A stretch of 64,000 nucleotides of DNA from Nitratireductor aquibiodomus NL21 = JCM 21793 (GCF_000615975.1 NZ_BAMP01000014.1:1-64000); one strand, 5' to 3'; shown: positions 18,035 to 27,721, numbered from the stretch's first letter. The notes: a model not told the origin generated them from the sequence alone. Numbers and translations are program-made.

Positions 18035-19270
18035 ATGTCCGCACAGCCAAGAAAACGCCTGCGCATCGGCCTTGTCGGCACGGGCTTCATCGCCGAATTT
18101 CACCTGCGCTCCATGGTTGCCGTACGCCATGTGGACGTGACCGCCGTCTATAGCCGCAAGGCGGAAAACCGGGAACGCATCGTCAAGCTGGTGGCCGAAC
18201 TGGGGCTTGGCGAATGCAAGAGCCATGACAGCCTTGTGTCGATGGTGCAGGCAGACGATGTGGACGCGATCTGGATCCTCTCGCCCAATGACACGCGCGT
18301 GGACACCATGCGCACCATCCATGACGAAGTGGTGGCCGGACGCAGCAAGGTGTTTGCCGTGGCCTGCGAGAAACCGCTGGCGCGGACGGTGGCCGATGCA
18401 CGCGAGATGCTGCGGCTGGCCGAGGCCGCCAAACTGAACCATGGCTATCTGGAAAATCAGGTTTTTGCGACGCCCGTTCTGCGCGGCAAGGAGATCATCT
18501 GGCGCCGCGCTGCCTCCACGACCGGACGGCCCTATCTGGCACGTGCTGCAGAAGAGCATTCCGGCCCGCATGAGCTGGTTCTGGCAGGGCGACAAGCAGG
18601 GCGGCGGCGTGCTGCTCGACATGATGTGCCACAGCGTCGAGGTGGCGCGCCATCTCCTGACAGAACCGGGCAAGAAGCGGGACTCGCTGAAACTCAAGGC
18701 CGTGCAGGGCAATGTGGCCAATCTGAAATGGACACGGCCGCGCTATGTGGAGGACCTCAAGAAGCGCTTTGGTCCCGAAGTGGATTATGCCAACCGCCCC
18801 TCCGAGGATTTCGCGCGCGGCAATGTGATGCTGGAGGACGAGGACGGCAACGAGCTGATGATCGAGGCGAGCACGTCCTGGGCCTATGTCGGGGCCGGCC
18901 TGCGCATCCAGCTTGAGCTGCTTGGGCCGGAATATGCGATGGAGTTCAACTCGCTTGGAACCGGCCTCAAAATCTTCATGTCGCGTGAGGTGACCGGCGA
19001 CGAGGGTGAGGATCTCGTTGAAAAGCAGAATGCCGAACAGGGCCTGATGCCGGTGTTGGAAGATGAAGCCGGGGTCTATGGCTACACGGATGAGAACCGG
19101 CACATGGTCGAGTGCTTCCGCAAGGGCGAAGAGCCGATTGAGACCTTTGCCGACGGTGTTGCGGTCATGGAGATCCTGATGGGGCTCTATCTTTCCTCAG
19201 AGACCGGAAACACCGTGCACTTCCCAAATCCCGATCTGGAGAACTACGTGCCGTGGTGGCGCGGCGCTAG
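18035..19270 (+). pseudogene. Gfo/Idh/MocA-family oxidoreductase, two frame breaks
   Basis: An NAD(P)-dependent sugar/polyol dehydrogenase. The Rossmann start is RIGLVGTGFIAEFHLRSM and the ACEKPLARTV motif places it in the family. The frame changes near 18569, between EEHSGPH and MSWFWQGDKQGGG, consistent with the family pattern GPHxxWFW. It changes again near 19252, where one extra C would give YVPVVARR and a TAG stop at 19268-19270, the usual family ending. Without that, the frame runs on antisense into the beta-lactamase-like gene. It starts 15 bases after the LacI gene with a purine-rich ribosome site and probably oxidises the imported sugar. Artefact or decay not decided. Confidence 0.82.
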
Positions 19271-19292
19271 ACAGCTCCAGGCCGCTCCCTGT

Positions 19293-19323
19293 CTGCCGGC
19301 TGGGCCACAAGGCTCGCCGGCAG
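19293..19323. terminator. Stem-loop between convergent genes
   Basis: CTGCCGGC (19293-19300) and GCCGGCAG (19316-19323) form an 8-bp stem with a 15-base loop, placed between the stop of the oxidoreductase and the stop of the beta-lactamase-like gene. No T-tract on either strand, so termination is only probable. Confidence 0.4.
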
Positions 19324-19333
19324 CCCCTTCCGC

Positions 19334-20533
19334 TCAGGGGCTCCGGGACTGCAGCATCTCGAGAATGCGGTATGCGGTGCTCACCAGATCGGGCTCGGGA
19401 ATTGACTTGTTCACCAGCAGGGCGACCCCCGTTTTGCTGGCCGGTACAAAGGCCACATATGCCGCGAAGCCGCGCGTCGAACCGACCTTGTTGATCCACA
19501 CATTCCTGCGGGGAGGAAATGGCGGCTTCAGCCGCAGCGCCGGCACATCGGTCCATTCCACCGTCGTGGAATTCCCCTGTACCAGCTGCCTGAGCACGAC
19601 CGGAAAGGCATATTGCTCCCAGATGAGATTCTGCGTGAACGGACCGGCTTTGTAATAGCCTGTGAGGGTCTTGCGGATGGCGCGCTTCATGTCCGGGTCG
19701 ATGTCGCCAGCCTCCATATGCGCTTCTACATAGCGGATCATGTCCCCCGCGGTGGTTCGCATTCCGTAGACTGCTGAAGCAAGCGGCTCCGGGCCAATGT
19801 GGACGGGCAGATCTCCCTGGGTGTAGCCCTGCGCGTAGTCTATCGTGCTGCTCGCGGGAACCTGTGTATAGGTGTGTGAGAGGCCCAGTTTCGGCAATAT
19901 TTTCCTGCCGAGAAGTTCATCATAGTCCTGCTTCATTGCGGCTGCACCAACCGTGGCGAGGAGTGCGGCGCCAATATGGGAATATGTCCGTTGCGAACCG
20001 GGCGCATAACGCCGTCGCCAGGAAGCGCAATAGGCAAGAAGCGCCTCGGGCGTCTTGACGTCCTCGGGTGGAAACAGGTCCAGTCCGCTCGTGTGCGTCG
20101 CCAGGTTGAGAACCGTCACGGTGTCGAAGGCGCTTCCCTTCAACGACAGTAAATGATCGCTGACTTCGTCGAAGAAAGAGAGCCTTCCCTTGACCTGCGC
20201 GTAAGACGCAAGAAGCCCAGCGAAGGTCTCACCGATGGCGCCGATCTCGAAAAGCGTTTTGTCTGTAACAGGTTCTCCGCTTTCCCGGGACGCAACACCT
20301 TCATTGAAGATGCGACGCCTGCCGTCAATCGTGATGGCAACCGAGAGACCGGGAATGCTGTTCTCCTGCATAAAGCGCCGGGCTTCCGCCTCGATTCTTT
20401 GTCCGGTTGTCGCTGAAAGGACCGGGCCTGTGGCCCACGCAGGAACCGACGACAGAAGACCTGCCCCGAGAAACAACGCCAGCGGACGCCAAAGGGAAGA
20501 CACCGCTCTTTTGTCGAAATGATGGTATAACAT
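19334..20533 (-). CDS. Class C beta-lactamase homologue lacking the catalytic Ser and Lys
   Basis: The 399-residue protein (ATG at 20531-20533; an in-frame GTG lies at 20557) has a signal peptide and the full AmpC-type serine hydrolase fold. The AmpC active-site motifs are altered: the SxxK motif in the usual context LFEIGS-x-x-K-TF reads AIGE (residues 99-102), removing nucleophile Ser and Lys. The YxN motif reads YSH (184-186) and KTG reads KVG (349-351) in INKVGSTRGF. The rest is well conserved and unbroken, so this is not simple decay. It should not hydrolyse beta-lactams by the normal mechanism; a binding or sensing role is conceivable. It converges on the dehydrogenase gene. Confidence 0.85.
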   Translation of the reverse strand: MLYHHFDKRAVSSLWRPLALFLGAGLLSSVPAWATGPVLSATTGQRIEAEARRFMQENSIPGLSVAITIDGRRRIFNEGVASRESGEPVTDKTLFEIGAIGETFAGLLASYAQVKGRLSFFDEVSDHLLSLKGSAFDTVTVLNLATHTSGLDLFPPEDVKTPEALLAYCASWRRRYAPGSQRTYSHIGAALLATVGAAAMKQDYDELLGRKILPKLGLSHTYTQVPASSTIDYAQGYTQGDLPVHIGPEPLASAVYGMRTTAGDMIRYVEAHMEAGDIDPDMKRAIRKTLTGYYKAGPFTQNLIWEQYAFPVVLRQLVQGNSTTVEWTDVPALRLKPPFPPRRNVWINKVGSTRGFAAYVAFVPASKTGVALLVNKSIPEPDLVSTAYRILEMLQSRSP

Positions 20534-20824
20534 ATAATTATTCTTAAATATCAACACGTTACTATATTTCTACCTGATAAAGCAAATGCCCTAACATGAC
20601 AAACCCTATGGTCAACAAGGCATTGTGAGCTCAGGGCCGGTGCCATAATGCCACAAGTGGATTGAGCCTATTGCTTTCGCAGTGCGATCAGTATCTGTGT
20701 GCGGTGCTGGCCGCCTGGCTAGCGACTCGGTTTCAGAGAGCCACGCCGAGGACGGGTGCCGCGCCATACGCCCGCGGAGATGTGGGCGCTGCATCCAGAG
20801 ACGGGAAAGCGTAGAGGGGAGAGC

Positions 20825-21931
20825 ATGAGCCAGACATCCGACATCATCATTATTGGCGGCGGCATCGCCGGCATCGGCGCGGGGGCGCGCATTGCCGCAG
20901 ATGCGAAGGTCACTGTCCTTGAGTCGGAAGAGGCCATCGGCTACCACGCAACGGGCCGTTCCGCGGCGATCTATATCCGCAATTACGGCAACGACACGCT
21001 GCGCGCGCTCAACGCAGCTTCCGAACCGGTGTTCAGGGAGCCGGAAGGCATCTCGGAAGAAAGTGTTCTGAGCCCGCGCGGCCTGCTTTATGTCGCCACC
21101 GAAGAGCATATCGGGGCACTCGACAAGATCCTTCAGGGTGCGACCGGCATGGAAAGCCTCAGCCCGGACGAGGCGATCACGCGCGTTCCCATTCTGAAAC
21201 GCGAAAGCGTCGCAGCGGCAGCCATTGAGGAAGGGGCGCAGGACATTGATGTGGACCGCCTGCTTCAGGGCTTTGCAAAGATGCTGCGCCATCGTGGTGG
21301 CAGCATTGTCAACAAGGCGCCTGTGAGCGCCATTTCACGCGCAAACGGCACGTGGACACTGGAAACGCCGCAGGGGTCCTTTTCCGCCCCCGTCATCGTG
21401 AACGCCGCCGGCGCCTGGGCCGACGAGATCGCCAGACTTGCCGGCGTCCAGCCGCTTGGGCTGACGCCGATGCGCCGTTCGGCGGTAATCCTGCCCGCGC
21501 CGGACGGGCATGATGTGACGGGCTGGCCGCTGTTCGGCTGTGCCGGTGAAGGCTGGTACGCAAAACCCGATGCGGGCAAGCTTATGGTTTCGCCGGCGGA
21601 CGAAGACCCGTCCGAACCCTTCGACGCCTGGCCCGATGACATGGTGCTGGCGGAAGGCCTGCACCGTTTCGAACAGGCCGTGACCGTGCCCGTCACACGC
21701 ATCGAGCGGAGCTGGGCGGGGCTGCGCAGCTTCTTCCCCGACCGCACACCTGCCGTCGGCTTCGCGCCGGATGCGGAGGGCTTCTTCTGGCTCGCCGGCC
21801 AGGGCGGGTATGGCGTGCAGACCTCCCCCGCTCTCTCAGCGCTGGCAGCCGATCTTTGTGCGGGGCGGACATCCGCCCTGCCCCAAACCGTGGTGCAGGC
21901 CCTTGCACCGAACCGTCTCATCAAGTCCTGA
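20825..21931 (+). CDS. FAD-dependent amine/D-amino acid oxidoreductase (DAO family)
   Basis: Starts at ATG 20825 after the site AGGGGAGAG. The 368-residue protein has an N-terminal dinucleotide-binding motif (DIIIIGGGIAGIGAGARI), the ATGRSAA segment of the DAO family, and a C-terminal FAD-closing motif (FFWLAGQGGYGVQTSPA). It probably oxidises an amino acid or secondary amine to an imine. The RidA gene 11 bases downstream fits removal of a reactive imine/enamine product. Exact substrate not predictable. Confidence 0.9.
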   Translation: MSQTSDIIIIGGGIAGIGAGARIAADAKVTVLESEEAIGYHATGRSAAIYIRNYGNDTLRALNAASEPVFREPEGISEESVLSPRGLLYVATEEHIGALDKILQGATGMESLSPDEAITRVPILKRESVAAAAIEEGAQDIDVDRLLQGFAKMLRHRGGSIVNKAPVSAISRANGTWTLETPQGSFSAPVIVNAAGAWADEIARLAGVQPLGLTPMRRSAVILPAPDGHDVTGWPLFGCAGEGWYAKPDAGKLMVSPADEDPSEPFDAWPDDMVLAEGLHRFEQAVTVPVTRIERSWAGLRSFFPDRTPAVGFAPDAEGFFWLAGQGGYGVQTSPALSALAADLCAGRTSALPQTVVQALAPNRLIKS

Positions 21932-21942
21932 AAGGAAAATCA

Positions 21943-22293
21943 ATGTCCGAGATCAAACGCGTCGACACCGGCACCCGCATGAGCCAGGCCGTCATCCACA
22001 ACGGCACCATCTATCTGGCTGGTCAGGTCGGTACGCCGGGTGAGAGCGTGGCCACGCAGACCAAAGACATTCTCAAGAAGATCGATGCGCTTCTGGAGCA
22101 GAATGGTTCCGACAAGACCCGCATCCTTCAGGCAACCATCTGGCTTGCCGACATGAAGGATTTCGCCGAGATGAACGAAGTCTGGGACGCCTGGGTCGCG
22201 CCCGGCCACGCACCGGCCCGCGCCTGTGGCGAGTCCGCGCTGGCAACACCCGACTACACGGTCGAGATCATCGTCATCGCCGCTGCCGGCTGA
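21943..22293 (+). CDS. RidA/YjgF family imine deaminase-like protein
   Basis: A 116-residue protein of the RidA/Rid family (YLAGQVGTPGESVATQTKDI; ending TPDYTVEIIVIAAAG). Family members hydrolyse enamine/imine intermediates made by PLP enzymes or amine oxidases; others lack the key Arg. Here ARACGESALA occupies the usual R-x-x-V/C region, so activity is plausible. Co-transcribed with the FAD oxidase (11-base gap). Confidence 0.9.
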   Translation: MSEIKRVDTGTRMSQAVIHNGTIYLAGQVGTPGESVATQTKDILKKIDALLEQNGSDKTRILQATIWLADMKDFAEMNEVWDAWVAPGHAPARACGESALATPDYTVEIIVIAAAG

Positions 22294-23517
22294 TCACGCC
22301 GCGCGCTTGACCGGTATCACCGGCTCCTGGCTCGCCCCCGAGGCGAGCCGGACAAGAACGAACCCTAGCACACCAGTTGTCAGGAAACCGGACGCCAGCG
22401 GCATGGGCGTCTGGTTGTAGAATGCGCCAAAGGCCACGGCAAAGATCACGGCCACGAGGCTCGATCCGGAGGCAATAAGCGAGGCGCCGAGCCCTGCCAG
22501 CTGCCCAAGAGACTGCATCGCCATGGCATTGAGATTGCCAAACAGGATGCCGATGCAGAAGAAGATCACAAAACCCATTGCCATGAAGGCCACAAAGGGT
22601 GGCCTCCCCTCATAGACAAGTGACACGGAAAGCAGGCCAAGGCCGAGGATGACAAGGCCCAGCAGGGCTCCCTCGCACATCGCCTGCATTCCGAAGCGGC
22701 GCACCACCTGGGCGTTGACGATGGAGGCAAGGCCGATGCCGGCGGCGAAGGCCGCGAAATAGGCGGGGAACATGGTGGAGACGCCATAAACATCGAAGAA
22801 GATGTCGGCAGCCGTGCTCAGATACTGGAGATGGGCACCGAAGACGAGGCCGGTCGCAACGATGAGCAGTGTCACACGCCGGCTGCGCAGGATGCGCGCG
22901 CCGTTCTGCACAAGCGTGGCCGGGTGAAATCGTATGCGGCTCTGCGGCGGAAGCGTTTCGGGCTGCCGTGCAACGAGCCAGATGCACAGAAGTACGGAAA
23001 GGGCCAGATAGACCGCAAAGATCGCCCGCCAGCCGGCGAATGCCAGCACAATCTGCCCCATGGCCGGCGCGAGCATCGGGACAAGGATAAAAAGCACGAA
23101 CATGAAGGACATGATGCGCGCCATGGCCTCGCCTTCGAACTGGTCGCGGATCAGGGCGCGCGTGGCGATTTTCGGTCCCGCCACGCCAATGCCCTGCAGG
23201 ATGCGACCGACAACGATCATGCCGACGCTTGTGGAAAGCATCGCCACCAGCGTGCCCACCATATAGAGACCAAGGCCGAGAACCAGAGCCCGCTTGCGCC
23301 CGATGGCATCGGAAATCGGCCCGAGGAACAGCTCGCCAAACACCATGCCGAAGATAAACAGGGACACGATGTGCTGCGTGGAGAGTGGCGGCTCCACATG
23401 CAGTTCCGTCTCGATGATCCGCAACGCGGGCAGCACGGCATCGATGCTGAGTGCGGTGAGCGATGTGAGAAACGCGTAAAGCGCGATGCGCTCGAACGAG
23501 ATGGACCGGGTTTTCAT
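22294..23517 (-). CDS. MFS drug-resistance type transporter (Bcr/CflA family)
   Basis: A 407-residue protein with 12 predicted membrane helices and the MFS loop motif GPISDAIGRKRALVLGLGLY between helices 2 and 3, as in Bcr/CflA multidrug/sulphonamide exporters. Its stop abuts the RidA gene. It follows the Lrp gene by 16 bases on the same strand, so Lrp probably controls it; such pairs often export amino acids or their analogues. Confidence 0.9.
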   Translation of the reverse strand: MKTRSISFERIALYAFLTSLTALSIDAVLPALRIIETELHVEPPLSTQHIVSLFIFGMVFGELFLGPISDAIGRKRALVLGLGLYMVGTLVAMLSTSVGMIVVGRILQGIGVAGPKIATRALIRDQFEGEAMARIMSFMFVLFILVPMLAPAMGQIVLAFAGWRAIFAVYLALSVLLCIWLVARQPETLPPQSRIRFHPATLVQNGARILRSRRVTLLIVATGLVFGAHLQYLSTAADIFFDVYGVSTMFPAYFAAFAAGIGLASIVNAQVVRRFGMQAMCEGALLGLVILGLGLLSVSLVYEGRPPFVAFMAMGFVIFFCIGILFGNLNAMAMQSLGQLAGLGASLIASGSSLVAVIFAVAFGAFYNQTPMPLASGFLTTGVLGFVLVRLASGASQEPVIPVKRAA

Positions 23518-23533
23518 CGGCAGGCCTGAACAA

Positions 23534-23995
23534 TCAGATTGGCAGGGGACGGCGCTCTTCGATGGCCTCCATGGCGAAATAAGACGTGACGGATTCCAGC
23601 TCGACCTTCTGGATCAGACGCTGATAGACGGAATCGTAGCTTTCCATATCCGTGGTCACGATGCGCAGCATGTAATCATAGTCGCCGCCGATGCGGAAGA
23701 AGTCGACGATCTCGGGAATGCTGGAGACGTGCTGACGGAAGGTCTGCAGCCAGGTCGTGGAGTGATGGCGCGTCTTGACCATCACGAAAACCACAAGCCC
23801 CAGTCCCAGCTTGTTTCTGTCGACCTGCAGCGTGCGCCCACGGATGACGCCGCGTTCTTCCAGCGACTTCAGACGGCGCCAGCAGGCATTCTGGGAAAGG
23901 CCGACCTTCTCCGCCAGATCCCGTTGCGATAGGCTCGCATCGCGCTGAAGCACCCGCAATATCCGCCTGTCAAATTGATCGATTTTTTCACCCAT
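23534..23995 (-). CDS. Lrp/AsnC-family transcriptional regulator
   Basis: A 153-residue protein with N-terminal HTH (DRRILRVLQRDASLSQRDLA) and C-terminal RAM ligand-binding domain (IPEIVDFFRIGGDYDYMLRI). It is divergent from the class V PLP enzyme gene (24103). The AT-rich 107-base spacer between them is the likely binding region. It probably senses an amino acid and controls the adjacent exporter and catabolic enzyme. Confidence 0.92.
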   Translation of the reverse strand: MGEKIDQFDRRILRVLQRDASLSQRDLAEKVGLSQNACWRRLKSLEERGVIRGRTLQVDRNKLGLGLVVFVMVKTRHHSTTWLQTFRQHVSSIPEIVDFFRIGGDYDYMLRIVTTDMESYDSVYQRLIQKVELESVTSYFAMEAIEERRPLPI

Positions 23996-24102
23996 AATCT
24001 ATCATATGACCCATTTTCTCTCCGTATTCCATAATTTTATGTGAGAATGATAGACGATCACTGTGCGATCCTTTCGTCCTGTTCAATCTGACGGATCAAA
24101 CC

Positions 24103-25671
24103 ATGGCACGTGATGTTCTGAACGCCTTCAAGGAGAGCCTCAACCGCGACGACCTTGCCGAATATCTGCGTGCGGGCCTGATCGGCGAGAATGCGGTCAT
24201 AGAGGGCCCCTGCGGGGAAAAGCCGCTGATCTACGCCGATTACGTCGCATCCGGCCGAGCGCTTGCGCAGGTGGAGGACTTCATCCGGGATGAGGTCCTG
24301 CCCTACTATGCGAACAGCCACACCGAGGCGTCCTATTGCGGTTCGTTCTCGACCCGCCTGCGTGAGGCGGCGCGCGCGGAGATTCACCGCATCGTCAAGG
24401 CCGACAAAGAAACAAGCGTTGTCTTTTCCGGATCAGGTGCCACCTCCGGCATCAACCGGCTGGTGCGGCTTCTGCAGATTGCCGAAACCATGGCGAAGGG
24501 TGGCCGGGTGGTGGTGTTCACCGGCCCCTATGAGCACCACTCCAACATTCTGCCCTGGCGCGAGAGCGGTGCGACGATCATCGCCATTCCGGAGACCGCA
24601 TGTGGCGGCCCTGACATGGGAGCATTGAAGACGGCACTTGAAGCGAACGCCGACGCGGCGTTGAAGGTCGGCACGTTTTCTGCGGCCTCGAATGTCACCG
24701 GCATAACAACCGACACGGATGCGGTGACACGGCTGCTCAAGGCCCATGATGCACTCGCCATATGGGATTATGCGGGCGGTGCGCCCTATCTCGAAATCGA
24801 CATGAAGCCGGGCACCGACTGTGCCAAAGATGCGGTGGTGATTTCGCCGCACAAGTTTCCCGGCGGGCCGGGTGCTTCGGGTCTTTTGATCCTGCGCAAC
24901 GCCATCGCCCGTACCGCGCAGCCGACCATGCCCGGCGGTGGGTCGGTGACCTTCGTGTCGCCGTGGGCGCATGACTACTCGCGATCACTTTCGGCGCGCG
25001 AGGAGGCGGGCACCCCAAATGTGGTGGGCGACATCCGCGCTGCTCTCGTCCTGCTCGTCAAGGAAGCGCTGGGGCAGGATTTCATAGACCGCCGACATGA
25101 GGAACTGCGTACGCGGGCACTGGGCGTCTGGTCGCAAAACCCCTGCCTGCAACTTCTCGGCAACCCGGCAGCGCCGCGACTGCCGATCTTTTCGTTCCGC
25201 ATTCTCTGCCCTGAAGGCAACACGCTGCACCATCAGCTCTTTACCCGGATGCTGAGCGATCTTCACGGCATCCAGGCGCGTGGCGGCTGCGCCTGTGCCG
25301 GCCCCTATGCGCATCACCTGCTCGGCATCGATGAACCGCAGTCGAATGCGCTTCTGCAGAGCATTCGAGACGGTCGAGAGATGGAGAAGCCCGGCTGGGT
25401 GCGGCTGAACCTCAGCTATCTCATGACGGATGAGAAGGCGGATTTCGTCATCAAGACCGTCGACCGGCTGGCGCGCGAGGCTGAACGCCATGCAAGCGCC
25501 TATGATTTCGACCCGGGCACGGCGCGGTTCCGTCACAAAGCGCTAGCCTGGCGGGCTGAGGCCGCCCCCCCTCAGAGGGCCTTCAAAACGTCGGCAAGCC
25601 GGGCGACACCACTCTCGGTGGTCATGAAGCCGGGGGAAAGCCTCAGGATCTGGCCGCGATGGTCCGCGTAG
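24103..25671 (+). CDS. Class V aminotransferase-fold PLP enzyme (cysteine desulfurase-like)
   Basis: The PLP lysine is in the segment VVISPHKFPGGPGASG. A Cys-rich RGGCACAGPYAHHLLG motif near residue 390 is typical of a cysteine desulfurase/selenocysteine lyase-like family of uncertain substrate. The called frame is 522 residues. Its last about 34 codons overlap the convergent gene at 25572, and the natural end may be near 25560; a lost frame there cannot be excluded. It is divergent from lrp. Confidence 0.85.
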   Translation: MARDVLNAFKESLNRDDLAEYLRAGLIGENAVIEGPCGEKPLIYADYVASGRALAQVEDFIRDEVLPYYANSHTEASYCGSFSTRLREAARAEIHRIVKADKETSVVFSGSGATSGINRLVRLLQIAETMAKGGRVVVFTGPYEHHSNILPWRESGATIIAIPETACGGPDMGALKTALEANADAALKVGTFSAASNVTGITTDTDAVTRLLKAHDALAIWDYAGGAPYLEIDMKPGTDCAKDAVVISPHKFPGGPGASGLLILRNAIARTAQPTMPGGGSVTFVSPWAHDYSRSLSAREEAGTPNVVGDIRAALVLLVKEALGQDFIDRRHEELRTRALGVWSQNPCLQLLGNPAAPRLPIFSFRILCPEGNTLHHQLFTRMLSDLHGIQARGGCACAGPYAHHLLGIDEPQSNALLQSIRDGREMEKPGWVRLNLSYLMTDEKADFVIKTVDRLAREAERHASAYDFDPGTARFRHKALAWRAEAAPPQRAFKTSASRATPLSVVMKPGESLRIWPRWSA

Positions 25672-26711
25672 AGCTCGGCGGCCGCCAGTTGCGCGACCAC
25701 CCTCGCAGGATCCTGCTTCTCCGGCAGGGCGAGCATCACGCTGCCACCCCTTTCGGCCTCGTCCAGCGGGCTTGCGAGGGAGAGGCCGATGTCCCGTGCC
25801 AGATCGGCAACAATCCCTGAGAGATGGCGGTTATGCTCCAGAAGCGCCGCCTGATCCTGCTGCGCGTGCCATCTCAGGGCTGGAAGCGAACCGGCGCAGG
25901 CAAGGATCGACGGGGTGCCGTTGTCGAAGCGGCGCGCATCCCGCGCATAGGAAAAGCTTTCGAGGTCCCATGAGAAGATATCGTCCTGGCTGAACCAGCC
26001 CCGCAGTTCCGGCCGGCACGCTGCCAGAAGCGGCTCCGCCACGTGGAGAACCCCCGCACCGGGTGTCGCACACAGCCATTTCAGGCTCGTCGAGATCGTG
26101 AAATCCACCGCCGGCCGCATAACATCAAACGGTAGCAGTCCGGCTGCCTGAGTGATGTCAACGCCAATCACGCTGCCCATTTTGCGGCCATGGGCGACGA
26201 GACGCTCCAGGTCGCAGCGGTGCGACGACGTGGAGGTCACATAGGTCAGAAGACACACTCCGACATCCGCGGACCAGGCCGCGATCACATCATCATCGCG
26301 CACCCAGTGCTCGCCGGGCCGGATCGGCACCGTATCAAGGGTGAAACCATAGCGCTGCGCCAGGCCGGACAGCAGAAAGTGCATGCTGGGGAAACAGTCG
26401 CCCGCGATCAGAACACGCCGCCCGCGCAGGTGCTCTGCCGGCAAGGCGCCGACGAGGCTGTTGAGCGCCGTGGTGACGTTCTCGCTCGTTGTGAGTGTGC
26501 CGTCCGGGGCGCCAATCAGCGCCGACCAGCGGTCAATGAACTCCTGCCGCAAGCCGAGAGCGCGGCCCCATTGTTCATTATCGCACTGTCCCCACCCGAA
26601 CGAAAAATCCGACAGCGCCTCAGCCATTTCGGCGGCCTTGCCCGGATACATGCCGATCGAGTGATAGAGAAGATATCCGGAGCCATCCATGGTCCGTTTC
26701 TGTGCTGGCAT
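25572..26711 (-). CDS. Class V aminotransferase-fold PLP enzyme (kynureninase-like)
   Basis: A 379-residue protein with the fold-type I PLP core; the Schiff-base lysine is in FTISTSLKWLCATPGAGVLH and the cofactor Asp in SVIGVDITQAAGLLPFD, resembling kynureninase and related lyases. It lies 67 bases after the solute-binding protein gene on the same strand, with a stem-loop between them. Its 3' end overlaps the opposite PLP gene by 100 bases. Inferred role: cleavage or desulfuration of an imported amino acid. Confidence 0.87.
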   Translation of the reverse strand: MPAQKRTMDGSGYLLYHSIGMYPGKAAEMAEALSDFSFGWGQCDNEQWGRALGLRQEFIDRWSALIGAPDGTLTTSENVTTALNSLVGALPAEHLRGRRVLIAGDCFPSMHFLLSGLAQRYGFTLDTVPIRPGEHWVRDDDVIAAWSADVGVCLLTYVTSTSSHRCDLERLVAHGRKMGSVIGVDITQAAGLLPFDVMRPAVDFTISTSLKWLCATPGAGVLHVAEPLLAACRPELRGWFSQDDIFSWDLESFSYARDARRFDNGTPSILACAGSLPALRWHAQQDQAALLEHNRHLSGIVADLARDIGLSLASPLDEAERGGSVMLALPEKQDPARVVAQLAAAELYADHRGQILRLSPGFMTTESGVARLADVLKAL

Positions 26712-26728
26712 ATGATCCTCGTATGGAA

Positions 26729-26754
26729 ACGGCGTCCGTCCGCAGGGACGCCGT
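26729..26754 (-). other. Intercistronic stem-loop
   Basis: ACGGCGTCC (26729-26737) pairs with GGACGCCGT (26746-26754). On the minus strand it falls between the solute-binding protein gene and the PLP enzyme gene. It lacks a good T-run, so it may partly terminate or protect the upstream message. Confidence 0.45.
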
Positions 26755-26778
26755 CAAGAACTCGACTGGTTGCAGACG

Positions 26779-27567
26779 TCACTGTGGCTGCGGGACTGGC
26801 ATTGCCTCGACGGTGCTCGTCCCCTGATCCGGGTCAACCCCGAACCAGGTCTTGTGGATCGCCGCCATCGTGCCGTCATTCTTCATTGCCGAAATCGCTT
26901 CGTTCGCTTTTTCCAGCAGGGGGTGATCTTTTCGGGTCATCATCGCAAAGCGCTCGCCGGTCGGGATGCGCACCAGTATCTTGAGGCCCGGGACCTGCGT
27001 CATCGCATACTGAAACCCGGCGATTTCACCGGCACCGCCCTCGAGGCGGCCCGCGCGCACGTCAAGCAGCAGATCCTGCTGCGCCGAGTAAGAACGAATG
27101 TCGGCAATTCCGTATTTCCCGGCATTCTCCTTCGCCCATGCTTCACCCGTGGTTGCGGCCACGACGCCAATGGTCTTGCCGTCGAGTTCCTCCAGCGCAG
27201 TGACCTTCGAATCCTCACGACCAACGATGGTGCCATCGCTGTCGTAGTAGGGCTGGGTGAAAGACTGGTTCTGCAAGCGCTCATTGGTGATCGAGATCGA
27301 CGATATGGCGAAATCGATCCGCCCTGAGCTCGTGGCCGCGAAGAGCGCCTGAAAGCCCAGGTCCTGGAACGCAATCTCCATGCCCAGACGCCTGGCAACC
27401 TCCCGCGCGACGTCCACCTCGAAACCCTCAAAGGCACCAGTCTCGGTCTTGTACTCCCATGGCGGGTTTGCAGGATAAGCCCCCACCGTGATGGTTTCGG
27501 CGTGTGCAGTCGACACGACCGACAATGCGGCAAGCGCCATGGACAGAGCAAATGTACGGATCTTCAT
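26779..27567 (-). CDS. Amino acid ABC transporter periplasmic binding protein (family 3)
   Basis: ATG at 27565-27567 has an ideal ribosome site (GGAGGAGG six bases before it). The 262-residue product has a signal peptide and the bac_SBP_3 fold (ITVGAYPANPPWEYKTETGA, GFEVDVAREVARRLGM, DFAISSISITNERL). It delivers a polar or sulphur amino acid; no permease or ATPase gene is nearby, so it must use components from elsewhere. Linked to the kynureninase-like gene. Confidence 0.92.
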   Translation of the reverse strand: MKIRTFALSMALAALSVVSTAHAETITVGAYPANPPWEYKTETGAFEGFEVDVAREVARRLGMEIAFQDLGFQALFAATSSGRIDFAISSISITNERLQNQSFTQPYYDSDGTIVGREDSKVTALEELDGKTIGVVAATTGEAWAKENAGKYGIADIRSYSAQQDLLLDVRAGRLEGGAGEIAGFQYAMTQVPGLKILVRIPTGERFAMMTRKDHPLLEKANEAISAMKNDGTMAAIHKTWFGVDPDQGTSTVEAMPVPQPQ

Positions 27568-27721
27568 GATCAACCTCCTCCCATCATTCCGAACCCCTTC
27601 CCTACCTGGTTCAGAAAATTATTTGATCACATGATCATTTATGGGACTGGAGATCAATGGGTATTTGAAGCTTAAAATCACCATGCTGCGCAGGGCATCT
27701 CGCTGCGCGGTGGAAACCAAT

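Noticed and set aside
19271-19655. C-terminal extension of the oxidoreductase into the beta-lactamase-like gene
   Set aside because: The family ending YVPVVARR plus stop is one base away at 19252-19270; the extension is antisense to another gene.
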